The position numbers were made by a program, and so were the translations under genes. From Ignisphaera aggregans DSM 17230 (GTDB taxonomy: Archaea > Thermoproteota > Thermoprotei_A > Sulfolobales > Ignisphaeraceae), in the NCBI GenBank assembly GCA_000145985.1, contig CP002098.1, positions 936,182-1,000,181 of the forward strand: a stretch of 64,000 bases of DNA. Reading direction: 5' to 3'. The notes beneath the pieces were generated by a model, which worked only from the letters and a program-made list of their open reading frames with translations, was not told the DNA's origin and did no database searches. Below are positions 46,230 to 55,372 of the stretch, one piece after another; within the stretch, counting starts at the first letter, position 1; every line of letters starts with the position of its first letter.

Positions 46230-47522
46230 ATGTCGATAATAGATATAGCAAATAATATTCTTAGAAAATACTGTCTATGTGATAGGTGTTTAGGAAGATT
46301 ATTTGCATCACTAGGAAGAGGGCTTAGTAACGATGAGAGAGGTAAGGCTATAAAAATAGCCTTAGTCTTAGAATTACATAAGAGGTATCTTGATGGAGAT
46401 AAAGATTCCTTGAAGCAGCTAGTTGAATTATCACCAAATATAGGTCCTATTGCAGTAAACCTCATTAAGAATCTTGGTATTGAGATAGAATATACACCTA
46501 GAACATGTTTTATATGTGATAACAAGATCAATGATATTATAGATACATATTCCCAAAGAATTGCAGATATAATTAATGAAAGACATATCAATTCCTTTGT
46601 ACTTGGTATCAGAGGTGTTACTAGCTATATTAGAAAGGAGGAGTCCATAGCCAATGAATTCAAATTGCTATACTGGGAGAATATTAAGAGAGAGCTAAAG
46701 AGAGAGATAGGTAAAAAGATACAGATGATGACTAATGCTAAGGTAGATTTCCTGAATCCAGAAGCAATGATAATTATTGATATTGATAGAGATAGAATCT
46801 ACATAGAATCACCATCCCTCTTAATCTATGGCCGTTATTGGAAACTCGGTAGAATGATTTCTCAAAATATATGGCTAACAAAGAATGGTGTAAAGAAGTA
46901 TCCATTATCCATAGAGGAAATAGCGAAGATGTTAGTTAAAGATGGTTTTGGAGATGACGTAGTTTTGCATATTGCTGGACGAGAGGATGTTGATGTTAGA
47001 ACTCTTGGTAGTGGTAGACCATTTGTTCTAGAGATTAAGAGACCTAGAAAAAGGAATATCGATATAAAAGATATTGAAAATAGATTGAATAGTATATCTA
47101 GGTGGTTAAAATTTGAATTGAATATGTTTGTTGATAGAGATTTTGTTAGCAGAGTTAAAAAGGGGTGTAGAACCTCCTATAAAATATATAGAGCTATAGT
47201 GGTAGCAGATAGAGATATTGGTATAGAGGATATAAAGAGGCTTGAGGAATTTTTTAGGGATAGAATTATTGAGCAGAGAACTCCTACTAGGGTATTAAGA
47301 AGGAAGAAAGATGTTTTGAGGAGGAGGAAAGTTTTTGAGATTAAGACTAGAGTTATATCTCCAAGAGTATTTGAGGCATTAATAAAATGTGAAGGAGGTC
47401 TCTATGTAAAGGAACTTATCTCAGGCGATAATGGGAGAACAGTACCAAGTTTTTCATCTGTTCTCAATGCAAATACTCTATGCCTTACTCTAGATGCTCT
47501 CTATGTTCATGAGTATATATAA
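46230..47522 (+). CDS. pus10: tRNA pseudouridine synthase Pus10
   Basis: 430 residues. The N-terminal THUMP-like region has a zinc knuckle with CLCDRC and CFICDNK. The catalytic block AGREDVDVRTLGSGRPFVLEI holds the nucleophilic aspartate. Pus10 makes pseudouridine 54 and 55 in archaeal tRNA. It starts six bases after srp54. Confidence 0.92.
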   Translation: MSIIDIANNILRKYCLCDRCLGRLFASLGRGLSNDERGKAIKIALVLELHKRYLDGDKDSLKQLVELSPNIGPIAVNLIKNLGIEIEYTPRTCFICDNKINDIIDTYSQRIADIINERHINSFVLGIRGVTSYIRKEESIANEFKLLYWENIKRELKREIGKKIQMMTNAKVDFLNPEAMIIIDIDRDRIYIESPSLLIYGRYWKLGRMISQNIWLTKNGVKKYPLSIEEIAKMLVKDGFGDDVVLHIAGREDVDVRTLGSGRPFVLEIKRPRKRNIDIKDIENRLNSISRWLKFELNMFVDRDFVSRVKKGCRTSYKIYRAIVVADRDIGIEDIKRLEEFFRDRIIEQRTPTRVLRRKKDVLRRRKVFEIKTRVISPRVFEALIKCEGGLYVKELISGDNGRTVPSFSSVLNANTLCLTLDALYVHEYI

Positions 47523-47525
47523 ATA

Positions 47526-47534
47526 TATAAACTT
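47526..47534 (+). promoter_or_regulatory. TATA box before L21e
   Basis: TATAAACTT sits 41-49 bases before the L21e start and would place the transcript start near 47556, leaving a short leader that contains GGTG (47563-47566). A second AT-rich match at 47541-47549 is too close to the gene. Confidence 0.35.
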
Positions 47535-47574
47535 TAATCTATAAATTTAGACATATACACATTGGTGATTAGCG

Positions 47575-47976
47575 ATGGTGAAAGCACCCCAAGGCCTAAG
47601 ACATAGGACCAGAAAGCTAATGAGAAAAAGCGTTAGAGAGAGGGGTAGAGTTCCACCACTAAGTAAAATACTTATAAATTATAAGATAGGGGATAGTGTC
47701 TACATAAAAGTAGATCCATCTATCCATAAGGGAATGCCCCATAGAATGTATATAGGTAAGGTTGGCAAGATAGTAGGGTTTAGAGGTAAAGCTCTTGAAG
47801 TTGAAGTAAAGGTTGGATCAAAGATAAAGAAGTTATTCCTTTTACCAGAACATGTAGAACCTGCATTTCCTATCCAAGAAAGAATTAAGGAAGTTTTAGA
47901 TAAACTCAATAGTATTGCAAAAATTAGACAGACTCAGAGAAAAATTTTTCTATCACTTGTAAAAACTTCTAAGTAG
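47575..47976 (+). CDS. rpl21e: Large-subunit ribosomal protein L21e, with C-terminal extension
   Basis: 133 residues. The L21e core begins VKAPQGLRHRTRKLMRKSVRERG and includes YKIGDSVYIKVDPSIHKGMP, MYIGKVGKIVGFRGKALEV and LLPEHVEPAF. The core of about 100 residues is followed by a helical tail (IQERIKEVLDKLNSI) that most L21e proteins lack. It starts with GGTG seven bases upstream and its own promoter, within the cluster. Confidence 0.94.
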   Translation: MVKAPQGLRHRTRKLMRKSVRERGRVPPLSKILINYKIGDSVYIKVDPSIHKGMPHRMYIGKVGKIVGFRGKALEVEVKVGSKIKKLFLLPEHVEPAFPIQERIKEVLDKLNSIAKIRQTQRKIFLSLVKTSK

Positions 47977-48011
47977 TTAGATTATTACTATATTAGGTCA
48001 AGGTGAATTAT

Positions 48012-48371
48012 TTGAGCTATGAAATTCTTGAGTATAGGGATATCCCTAATCCATTGGCTAAAAAAATACTTGAGGAGTATATAGAGAAGATTTCTTCAAA
48101 GGACATAGTACCTGAGCTCATACGCGTTACACATGAATATCTAACCAGTAATACGAAGTGTGATGTAGATAAAAGTGAAAAGCTCTATAATGAACTCAAA
48201 ACTTTTAATCTAAAAGAATTAACTATATCCTTAATAATAAATCTACTTCCAAAAACAATAGACGAATTAAAATTTGTTGTTGCTACATTTGAGGAAAGAG
48301 TTCCTGATGAGGAGATTCTGAATAGAATTCTTGAGCTGGTAAGCCAATATTGCCAAACTGAGAATGTATAA
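48012..48371 (+). CDS. rpoF: RNA polymerase subunit Rpo4 (RpoF)
   Basis: About 119 residues of the small helical stalk subunit. It opens SYEILEYRDIPNPLAKKILEEY and ends with an HRDC-like part, KTIDELKFVVATFEERVPDEEI, which is the usual Rpo4 C-terminus. The longer frame from GTG 48003 is inside the ribosome site; TTG 48012 lies six bases after GGTG. Rpo4 pairs with Rpo7, which is not in the window. The order L21e-Rpo4-DUF655-KsgA is conserved in Archaea. Confidence 0.9.
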   Translation: MSYEILEYRDIPNPLAKKILEEYIEKISSKDIVPELIRVTHEYLTSNTKCDVDKSEKLYNELKTFNLKELTISLIINLLPKTIDELKFVVATFEERVPDEEILNRILELVSQYCQTENV

Positions 48372-48400
48372 GGAATTATTGAATTCTTTAGGATGATACT

Positions 48401-49051
48401 ATGAGACCTAGACCACGAAGACATTTTATTCCAGATGAATTTGCAGTTATATTAGACTATATGCCTATGGGTAATCCCTATGATAAGCATTCACAACATA
48501 GAATATCCCCTATAGCACAAGGGATAGGGACAAAGTTTTTTACACTGGTTGAAATTGTTCCTATGAAAAACTCTACTCTTGTGATAGGTGAGAGAATACC
48601 ACTTTCATTCTCCCCACGAGAGCCCGGTCATAGAGTATTCGATAGACTGTTATATGAAGATCTTACTACTATAGCTAGGGAGAATCTTGAAAAAACTGTT
48701 AGGAGAATTGTTGAGGAGAAAGAGAGGGTATTTGTCGAATTCTTTAATGTTGCAGAAGCAATTAATATTAGGATGCATAGTCTTGAGCTTATTCCTGGAA
48801 TAGGGAAGAAAACCTTAGCTATGATTCTAGAGGAGAGAAAGAAGAAAAAATTTGATAGCTTTGATGACATAAGAAAGAGATTAAAAATCAATGATCCTGC
48901 TAAACTCTTTGTCGATAGAATCATATTAGAGCTTCAAAGAACTGAAAAATATTATTTATTCGTTGAACCCTATCCCCCATCGCCAGAGTATCGATTTCTA
49001 AACTATCTAGAGCTTCTATATAGCAGAACTGGTTACAATGAGCCATGGTAA
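48401..49051 (+). CDS. DUF655 RNA-binding protein (helix-hairpin-helix)
   Basis: 216 residues. It begins RPRRHFIPDEFAVILDYMPM, then GIGTKFFTLVEIVP in an OB-like part, and a helix-hairpin-helix LIPGIGKKTLAMILEERKKK. It is a conserved archaeal protein found next to Rpo4 and KsgA, thought to bind nucleic acid. The stop overlaps the ksgA start by a few bases. Confidence 0.9.
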   Translation: MRPRPRRHFIPDEFAVILDYMPMGNPYDKHSQHRISPIAQGIGTKFFTLVEIVPMKNSTLVIGERIPLSFSPREPGHRVFDRLLYEDLTTIARENLEKTVRRIVEEKERVFVEFFNVAEAINIRMHSLELIPGIGKKTLAMILEERKKKKFDSFDDIRKRLKINDPAKLFVDRIILELQRTEKYYLFVEPYPPSPEYRFLNYLELLYSRTGYNEPW

Positions 49052-49911
49052 ATAATTTCCTAGATTCACAGAGAGATTTATCTCTATGGGTTAGAGAGAA
49101 ACTTAGAGTATATGGTATAAAGCTTAAGAAAAGATTAAGTCAAGTGATTCTTCTTAATGAAAAAACACTTGAAAAAATAGCAAGAATGTTAAAAGAGCTA
49201 TCCATTATTCATAGGTTTAGCAGTGTTATTGAAATAGGTTCTGGTCCTGGTACACTAACACTATATGTTGCAAAGGAATGTACAAATCTTTATATCATTG
49301 CTATAGAAATTGATAAAAGGTTTTCAGCGATATTGAGAGAGATTCAGGAATATTTTTGGAATGTAGATATCATAATTGGAGATGCTATTCAGCTTATAGA
49401 TGTCATACGAAGTAATGTAGCTATAGGTAATCTTCCATACCATATAACCTCAGACATACTTATAGAGATAGCTAAGCATATTGATATAGCCTTAATTACT
49501 GTCCAAAAAGATGTTGGTATGAAAATTATTAGTAAACCTGGTTCAAAAAGCTATGGAAAGATTTCTATTCTTCTTCAGCTACTTTTTGATATTAAATATG
49601 TTGGGGGTATACCATCTAAGTTCTTTAGACCTAAACCAAAGGTTGATTCATCTATATTACTCCTCGTTAGAAAGAGGATATATGATAAAACAATTGAAAG
49701 AATTGAGGAGATGACAAAATGCTTATTTAGTTATAGAAGAAAACATGTTTATAAAGCTCTAAAGAGATGTATTGATCTAGAGTATGTAGATAAAATGCTA
49801 AGCTATATGGAGCAAAATCTATGGAGGAAAAGAGTATTTCAACTATCGCCAAAGGATATAGAGAAGTTGGTACATATCTATGTAGAGCTAAAGAATGGAG
49901 AGAGGAAATAA
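49045..49911 (+). CDS. ksgA: 16S rRNA dimethyladenosine transferase KsgA/Dim1
   Basis: 288 residues. SAM binding is VIEIGSGPGTLTLYVAKE (motif I), then IAIEIDKRFSAIL, GDAIQLIDV and the catalytic AIGNLPYHITSDILIEI. It methylates two adjacent adenines at the end of 16S rRNA. The ATG overlaps the DUF655 stop. The C-terminal domain (RKHVYKALKRCID) is present. Confidence 0.94.
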   Translation: MVNNFLDSQRDLSLWVREKLRVYGIKLKKRLSQVILLNEKTLEKIARMLKELSIIHRFSSVIEIGSGPGTLTLYVAKECTNLYIIAIEIDKRFSAILREIQEYFWNVDIIIGDAIQLIDVIRSNVAIGNLPYHITSDILIEIAKHIDIALITVQKDVGMKIISKPGSKSYGKISILLQLLFDIKYVGGIPSKFFRPKPKVDSSILLLVRKRIYDKTIERIEEMTKCLFSYRRKHVYKALKRCIDLEYVDKMLSYMEQNLWRKRVFQLSPKDIEKLVHIYVELKNGERK

Positions 49912-50501
49912 GTGAAATAGCACTGCTTCTTAGCGATAAGGTATATAATCCATCAGATGATAGTTATATACTTACTAAAACAATTAGCGATATAGATAAC
50001 TGTTTATCTATAGCTCTTGAACTCGGTAGTGGGAGTGGCTATGTTTCTATCTATAGGATGAAGAAGTGTAGAAAGAGCTATACTATAATGGTTGATATAT
50101 CTCCATGTTCTGTTAGATCTAGCTGGGAATCGGCTAAGATAAATGGAATTGACGATCTTGTTGATGTTATACAATGTGATGCTGGTGCATGTATAAGAAG
50201 TATGTCGATTGATACAATATATTTCAATCCTCCGTATCTCCCAGTAGAAGAGTTTAACGATATTTTGTCTATTTCATGGAGTGGAGGAATAGATGGTATC
50301 ACAGTTTGGAGTAAATTCTTTAATGAGTCTTACAGGATATGTAGAGATAATTGTAAGATAATATTCATAGTCTCTTCACTTCAGGATATAGGAAAAATAA
50401 TTGATATCATATCTAGTATGTGTAACGAAATAGAGTTTTATATGTGTAAAGAATTCTTCTTTGAGACTATATGTAGTGTCATCACAAGGTGTAAGAAATG
50501 A
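49821..50501 (+). CDS. HemK-family methyltransferase (Mtq2-like)
   Basis: A SAM-dependent N5-glutamine or related methyltransferase. SAM motif ALELGSGSGYVSIYRM, then DISPCSV and the catalytic NPPYLPVEE. Archaeal members of this size and position methylate a glutamine of release factor aRF1 with a Trm112 partner. The only in-frame ATG is at 49821, which overlaps ksgA by 91 bp and adds about 30 residues before the natural start near VYNPSDDSYIL, so the true start may be an ATA or other rare codon near 49908. It overlaps the next gene by four bases. Confidence 0.82.
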   Translation: MEEKSISTIAKGYREVGTYLCRAKEWREEISEIALLLSDKVYNPSDDSYILTKTISDIDNCLSIALELGSGSGYVSIYRMKKCRKSYTIMVDISPCSVRSSWESAKINGIDDLVDVIQCDAGACIRSMSIDTIYFNPPYLPVEEFNDILSISWSGGIDGITVWSKFFNESYRICRDNCKIIFIVSSLQDIGKIIDIISSMCNEIEFYMCKEFFFETICSVITRCKK

Positions 50502-51211
50502 TTAGAGTCATACTTGTGGGTACCGAAGGGGAGATTAACCTAGGATTCATTGTGAGACTCTGTAGAAATTTTGATGTCGATGAACTTATACTTGTAAAGC
50601 CTCAGATAGATCCTTTCTCTGACGAGGTTAGAAGATTTGCAGCTAATGGCGCTATCTATATTGATAGTGGAAAAGTTAAAATATATGAAAATCTTGATGA
50701 TGCTTTAAGGGGTATTGGAATTTCGGGATGTACTTCTTCGGTTATTGATGTTGATGGAGGAGATATAGTTAGGAAGGCTATAGAGTTAGAGGAATTTGCT
50801 AATATAGCATCTAAGTATAGTAGTATTGCAGTTGTATTTGGTAGGGAGAGTGTAGGGCTTACAAGAGAAGAGATATCTAAGTGTGATTTTCTAGTACATA
50901 TAGCTTCAAACCCTGAGTATCCTGTTCTAAATCTAAGTCATGCTGTTGCAATAACGTTGTACATGCTATATAAAGTCCTTAGGAAACACTCTCTTTTTGA
51001 CAGAATAGAACCTGCGCAAGAAAATGAGCTAAGAATTCTTGAAAAATATATTGATGAAATTGTAAATATAGTTGCTTCAGATGAGAAGCAGAGAGAGTCT
51101 TTTAGCCTTGTCTTTAAGAGATTTATTAGGAGAACAACTCTTTCACGAGCTGAAGTAGGACTTTTAACAACATTTATAAGGAGAATCTATAATAAGATTA
51201 GGGTTAGATAG
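50498..51211 (+). CDS. TrmJ-like SPOUT RNA methyltransferase
   Basis: 237 residues with the trefoil-knot fold of the TrmH/TrmJ family. The start is VILVGTEGEINLGFIVRLCRNF, then VVFGRESVGLTREEISKCD and NPEYPVLNLSHAVAI, the knot motifs that bind SAM. Archaeal TrmJ makes 2'-O-methyl at position 32 of tRNA. An extra helical C-terminus follows. It overlaps the HemK-like gene by four bases. Confidence 0.9.
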   Translation: MIRVILVGTEGEINLGFIVRLCRNFDVDELILVKPQIDPFSDEVRRFAANGAIYIDSGKVKIYENLDDALRGIGISGCTSSVIDVDGGDIVRKAIELEEFANIASKYSSIAVVFGRESVGLTREEISKCDFLVHIASNPEYPVLNLSHAVAITLYMLYKVLRKHSLFDRIEPAQENELRILEKYIDEIVNIVASDEKQRESFSLVFKRFIRRTTLSRAEVGLLTTFIRRIYNKIRVR

Positions 51212-51228
51212 TTAGAGAGGTGTAATCT

Positions 51229-51735
51229 ATGCCACTAAAACCTGCTAGATGTTATACACATCAACAGAGACCACCATATACTAGAAAAGAGTATATACAT
51301 GGAGTTCCATATCCAAAGATCACAAAGTTTGTCATGGGCAATGTACATCTCAATCCAGAAGTTATTGGCTATCTAGTTTCATTAGAACATGGAATAATAA
51401 GACATAATGCTCTTGAAGCTGCAAGAGTTATGGCACATAAATATCTAAGTACTGTAGCAGGAGAACAAAACTTTACCCTAATTATAAGAACATATCCACA
51501 CCAAGTTTTAAGAGAGCATAAAATGATGGCATTTGCCGGTGCCGATAGATTACAAGAGGGGATGAGAAGAGCCTTTGGAAAACCTGTAGGTGTTGGTGCT
51601 GTGGTTGATCCTGAGACTATTATTGTAGAGATTCGCGGATTAAAACAACATGCAGAAGCGATTAAAGAGGCTCTTACGAGAGCCTCCTCTAAACTTCCAA
51701 TTAAATGTAGAATAGATATTGTTTCTCTTAAGTAG
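51229..51735 (+). CDS. rpl10e: Large-subunit ribosomal protein uL16 (L10e)
   Basis: 168 residues. [20 protein letters not shown] is the family start, followed by [11 protein letters not shown] and [20 protein letters not shown], then [19 protein letters not shown]. The RNA-binding basic stretches are intact. GGTG six bases before the ATG supports the start. It is a ribosomal protein near the peptidyl-transferase centre. Confidence 0.97.
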   Translation: MPLKPARCYTHQQRPPYTRKEYIHGVPYPKITKFVMGNVHLNPEVIGYLVSLEHGIIRHNALEAARVMAHKYLSTVAGEQNFTLIIRTYPHQVLREHKMMAFAGADRLQEGMRRAFGKPVGVGAVVDPETIIVEIRGLKQHAEAIKEALTRASSKLPIKCRIDIVSLK

Positions 51736-51742
51736 ATAGTAT

Positions 51743-52732
51743 ATGGATTTTTGTAAATATTATGATTTTGAATATGAGGAAATACATAGATATTTAGCAA
51801 ATAAGAATATTGGTAGAGTCTTGCTTCAATTCCCTGAAGGCCTACAGCCCTGTATAGATAATGTTGTTGATGAGCTGAAGAGGAGGTTCCCAGATATAGA
51901 GTTCTATATATCGACTAACCCTAGCTATGGATCTTGTTTAGTAGATGAATACTCTGCTAGGGAAATAGGTGCACAGCTAATTATACATTTTGGACACTAT
52001 GAATATCCAGGTTATAGACCATCAATAGATGTTCTCTATATAGGTGTTAAACGTCTAAATATCGATATTCAAACAATTGGTAGGATTCTAGATGATATAT
52101 GTGGTGAGAAAAATATATCTAAGCTCTGCTTAGCAACAACGGCGCAACACATCAAAGATATATATATGGTTATAGATAGAGTAGAGAGATGTAAGATTTT
52201 TATTAAGGGAACTATATATGGCTGTATTCCATTGAATCCTGATAACTGTGATGCTATAGTCATTATAAGTGGAGGAAAATTCCACTGCATTTCACAGTCA
52301 TTAGCATTATTATCTATGAATCCTAAACCTAGGATATTTTGTATAGATCCATATATACAAAGTGTTATAGATCCTGAGCCAGAGGTAGAGAAAATCCTTA
52401 GAACTAGGATGTGGAAGATGTTTCAGGCTTCTAATGCTAAAAAATGGCTTATTGTTACAGGATTCTATGGACAGTATCGAGAGAATATTGTTAAGAAACT
52501 AGTAGAGAAGCTAAAGAGTCTTGGAAAAGAATACAGAGTTGTAAAGAGTCTTAGATTTGATAGAGAAATTCTTGCTAATATAGATGCTGAACATAATTAT
52601 GATGCTATTGTAGTGACCTCATGTCCATATATAGCATTTGATCTTAAGGACTATGGAAAACCTGTATTAACTGTTGGTGAAGCCTTTATGGTTCTAGAAA
52701 ATAATTTCTCTTCCTATAGATATCCATGGTGA
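51743..52732 (+). CDS. dph2: Diphthamide biosynthesis radical enzyme Dph2
   Basis: 329 residues. Three domains each supply one cysteine for the non-canonical [4Fe-4S] cluster: NPSYGSCLVDEY, the IYGCIPLNPDNCDAIV region and VVTSCPYIAFDL. Archaeal Dph2 starts diphthamide synthesis on a histidine of elongation factor 2 by moving an aminocarboxypropyl group from SAM. All key cysteines appear present. It lies between L10e and a methyltransferase gene. Confidence 0.93.
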   Translation: MDFCKYYDFEYEEIHRYLANKNIGRVLLQFPEGLQPCIDNVVDELKRRFPDIEFYISTNPSYGSCLVDEYSAREIGAQLIIHFGHYEYPGYRPSIDVLYIGVKRLNIDIQTIGRILDDICGEKNISKLCLATTAQHIKDIYMVIDRVERCKIFIKGTIYGCIPLNPDNCDAIVIISGGKFHCISQSLALLSMNPKPRIFCIDPYIQSVIDPEPEVEKILRTRMWKMFQASNAKKWLIVTGFYGQYRENIVKKLVEKLKSLGKEYRVVKSLRFDREILANIDAEHNYDAIVVTSCPYIAFDLKDYGKPVLTVGEAFMVLENNFSSYRYPW

Positions 52733-52736
52733 TCCA

Positions 52737-53363
52737 ATGTATGTTGAAAATAAGAAGACTTTAGAGATACTTCTTAGTGAAGTACCTAGGTTTCCAAGTC
52801 CTAATCGTTATCTAGAGCAATATGTATGTGATAGTACAATAGCATCTGAATTACTTTGGACTGCATATATGTATGGAGATATTGCTAATAACAATGTAGC
52901 TGATTTTGGATGTGGAACTGGTATCTTAAGCTATGGATCGCTTCTTCTAGGTGCTAAAAACGTCTATTGTATTGATATTGACTGTAACACTCTATTGATT
53001 GCAAAGAACTTCATACCTCAAATATTTACCAATATTCATTACATATGTAGTGATATTAATCATCTAGGTATTAGAGATATAGATACAATAGTTATGAATC
53101 CTCCTTTTGGAGTATATAGAAGAGGAATTGATATTATCTTTCTTACCAAAGGTTTTGAGAATAGACCTAAAGCTATATACTCTATACATAAATATAACTA
53201 TGCTTCCAATAGACTTATATACGAAGTTGCCAATAAATTTAAGTATAAGGCTGAAGTATTAACCCTAGGATATATGTCTATACCACAAATATATGAAACA
53301 CATAGGAAGCGTATCCATAGGTTTAGAATAGCTATATATAGATTCACGAGGATGGAGATCTGA
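52737..53363 (+). CDS. METTL5-like methyltransferase
   Basis: 208 residues. SAM motif ADFGCGTGILSYGSLLLGA, then VYCIDIDCN, and the amino-group methyltransferase tetrad VMNPPFGVYRR. It resembles the archaeal relative of METTL5, which modifies an adenine in 16S rRNA. GGTG lies five bases before the ATG. It overlaps the csl4 start (TGATG). Confidence 0.82.
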   Translation: MYVENKKTLEILLSEVPRFPSPNRYLEQYVCDSTIASELLWTAYMYGDIANNNVADFGCGTGILSYGSLLLGAKNVYCIDIDCNTLLIAKNFIPQIFTNIHYICSDINHLGIRDIDTIVMNPPFGVYRRGIDIIFLTKGFENRPKAIYSIHKYNYASNRLIYEVANKFKYKAEVLTLGYMSIPQIYETHRKRIHRFRIAIYRFTRMEI

Positions 53364-53926
53364 TGTCCTTACCCCCAAATAGCATTGTTTTACCTGGAGA
53401 AAAACTGTGTGTTGAAGAAGAATATATGCCATCTATAGGAACATATAGTGAAGAAGGTATAGTTAGAGCTGCCATTATCGGAAGAGTGCAGTATGATATC
53501 ATCAATAGAAGGATATATATAAAATCTATAAAGAGTCCTGTGATTCCTAAAGCTGGAGATATAGTTATTGGAGTTGTAGAACAGATGAGAGATGAACTAG
53601 CAACAATTAATATAATTGGATACGACACCAATAATCTATTCAAACATAGTTTTACAGGTATTCTCCATATATCACAGGCATCTGAAACAAGAATTCCAAC
53701 ACTTTATGACGTTATAAGGGTTGGAGATATTATCAGAGCTAAAGTTTTAAATAACTATATACCGATACTACTATCAATTAAAGAACCTAGATTGGGGGTT
53801 ATACAGGCGTATTGTTCTCGATGTGGATCTCCATTAATAAAATCGGGAGACAAACTTCGATGTAGCTTTTGTGGAAATATTGAGAATAGAAAAATAGCAT
53901 TTGACTATATATTGAGGGGTAAATAG
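53363..53926 (+). CDS. csl4: Exosome RNA-binding cap subunit Csl4
   Basis: 187 residues. An N-terminal domain (VLPGEKLCVEEEYMPS) precedes an S1-type OB domain (GDIVIGVVEQMRDELATI) and a C-terminal zinc ribbon (YCSRCGSPLIKSGDKLRCSF). Csl4 caps the archaeal exosome and recruits RNA. Its start overlaps the METTL5-like gene. DnaG, Rrp4 and Rrp41/42 are not in the window. Confidence 0.92.
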   Translation: MSLPPNSIVLPGEKLCVEEEYMPSIGTYSEEGIVRAAIIGRVQYDIINRRIYIKSIKSPVIPKAGDIVIGVVEQMRDELATINIIGYDTNNLFKHSFTGILHISQASETRIPTLYDVIRVGDIIRAKVLNNYIPILLSIKEPRLGVIQAYCSRCGSPLIKSGDKLRCSFCGNIENRKIAFDYILRGK

Positions 53927-53928
53927 AT

Positions 53929-54558
53929 ATGTCTAAGGCTAAGGACATCTATGTTGAAAGAATATACACATATTCTTGTCCAAATGTAGATTTTTGTCTC
54001 AATATCCTTGAAAAGATAGATGAGGAGCTCTCTCTAGAGAGTGATATACATGTAGAGTTTAAGAATAATAAACTCATATTTAGGGTCATAGGTCTTGAAC
54101 CAAATGTTATATCCTCCATTAATAAGATTAGAAACTATATTTCATCACTACAGCTTGTAAGAAGCTTAAATCCTGGTAGAGGTATTAGTAGTGATGATAT
54201 TGCTAAACTTATTAGAAAAACAATACCATTAGATGTTCTGGGGGAGGTAATTAAACGTGATCTTGGAGCTCATGTTAAGATAGATAAGGGGGTTATATAT
54301 GTAGATATAGATCTAGATACCTTGCTATCCTATGCAGAGAGAGTATCAAGAGCTATGGACAAGGTATCTGGATTGAGTTTCTCATATAGCTTAAAGAAGC
54401 TGTTTATTGCTACAATAGCTTTATATGACTCTAATCCAATGGAAGTACTTAAGATATTACAAGATAATAATCTTCTTAATGAGAATCTAGAACTCGTAGT
54501 CCCATGGACAAAAGCCTTAGATATTCTTGAAGATATTCTTTCTGTTGAAAGCCAATAA
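53929..54558 (+). CDS. DUF2067-like archaeal protein
   Basis: 209 residues next to csl4. It has DIYVERIYTYSCPNVDFCLN, a two-cysteine opening, then alternating strand-helix segments without catalytic residues. In my reading it belongs to the DUF2067 group, often found beside Csl4 and Rpo11. No motif or function can be read from the sequence. It follows the csl4 stop after two bases. Confidence 0.65.
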   Translation: MSKAKDIYVERIYTYSCPNVDFCLNILEKIDEELSLESDIHVEFKNNKLIFRVIGLEPNVISSINKIRNYISSLQLVRSLNPGRGISSDDIAKLIRKTIPLDVLGEVIKRDLGAHVKIDKGVIYVDIDLDTLLSYAERVSRAMDKVSGLSFSYSLKKLFIATIALYDSNPMEVLKILQDNNLLNENLELVVPWTKALDILEDILSVESQ

Positions 54559-54608
54559 CTTTAAAACTCTACACTAATTGTATATTCATATAAAATGGTG
54601 TATTAGAT

Positions 54609-54935
54609 ATGGGTATATCGGTAGAGCTAAAGAAGTATACCGATAGGGAACTAAGATTTATTCTCTATGATGAAGATAAACACTCTCTACCAAATCTAAT
54701 AACAAAAATAGCTCTATCTAAACCAAGTGTTACATATGCAGCATATATACTTCAACATCCAATTACATCATATCCTGAAATAGTTATAATGACTGATGGC
54801 TCTAGAGATCCTTTAGAAATATTAAAAGAGGTTATAGAGGATATCAAGAATATGGCAAAACAATTCCTAGCATCATTAAATGAGGCTTTATCTAATGCAT
54901 CTAAAGAAGGAGTCAAGAATACTAATTCTAAGTAG
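54609..54935 (+). CDS. rpoL: RNA polymerase subunit Rpo11 (RpoL)
   Basis: 108 residues. DKHSLPNLITKIALSKPSVTYAAY is the conserved alpha-like motif of the Rpo3/Rpo11 heterodimer, followed by HPITSYPEIVIMT and a C-terminal helix. The start ATG follows a 50-bp gap. It is the last recognised gene of the informational cluster; the small unknown gene overlaps its end. Confidence 0.95.
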   Translation: MGISVELKKYTDRELRFILYDEDKHSLPNLITKIALSKPSVTYAAYILQHPITSYPEIVIMTDGSRDPLEILKEVIEDIKNMAKQFLASLNEALSNASKEGVKNTNSK

Positions 54936-55242
54936 AATTGAAAATAGTATTATAGGAATAGTCCTTCGAGGCATTTTAGGGATTGAAAATAGTATAGTCT
55001 TTAACGATTGTCATACTCTTCAAGGATTTCTATCCAGCAAAAAGGGATTGGCAGGCGAAATAAACTATATAATTCTCTTTGAGGATATATGTAGAGAGAT
55101 GCTATCTAGTGATCACAGGGTTATATCTATAGATGATATAAATGATAATGAAATAAGAAATACCGTTATTGAGATCTATAGAATTATTAATATTGCTAAG
55201 CTAAAGTTCTTGAGAATGAAGATAGTAGAATTATATGGATAA
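54880..55242 (+). CDS. Small unknown protein, perhaps ATPase subunit F-like
   Basis: 120 residues from ATG 54880, overlapping Rpo11 by 56 bp. The sequence ILILSRIENSIIGIVLRGIL and the later INYIILFEDICREM have the strand-helix pattern of a small Rossmann-like domain, a little like subunit F of the A/V-ATPase. The similarity is weak and I would not name it. GGAG lies six bases before ATA 54919, which would start the protein at the first strand (MLILSRIENS) without the overlap. It ends the plus-strand cluster. Confidence 0.5.
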   Translation: MRLYLMHLKKESRILILSRIENSIIGIVLRGILGIENSIVFNDCHTLQGFLSSKKGLAGEINYIILFEDICREMLSSDHRVISIDDINDNEIRNTVIEIYRIINIAKLKFLRMKIVELYG

Positions 55243-55308
55243 AAATAACCATTAGATAGATGGTAACAATAATAGTATAGATATTTATATCTGATATCTA
55301 TTTATAGC

Positions 55309-55366
55309 TATGAGATGATGCAGGTTTTAAGGACTGAGAAGTGATGATAAACCCACGCGTTGATCA
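55309..55366 (+). ncRNA. C/D box sRNA (2'-O-methylation guide)
   Basis: In the gap between the plus-strand cluster and gatB the sequence has the complete C/D layout. C box ATGATGC (55315-55321), a 12-base guide, D' CTGA (55334-55337), a three-base spacer, C' GTGATGA (55341-55347), a 12-base guide and D box TTGA (55360-55363, one mismatch). The equal guide lengths match the archaeal standard. The D' target would read UCCUUAAAACCU and the D target CGCGUGGGUUUA. A TATA-like element (TTTATAT, ~55284) lies ~25 bases upstream. It has no ORF. Confidence 0.7.
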
Positions 55367-55372
55367 TTAAAG

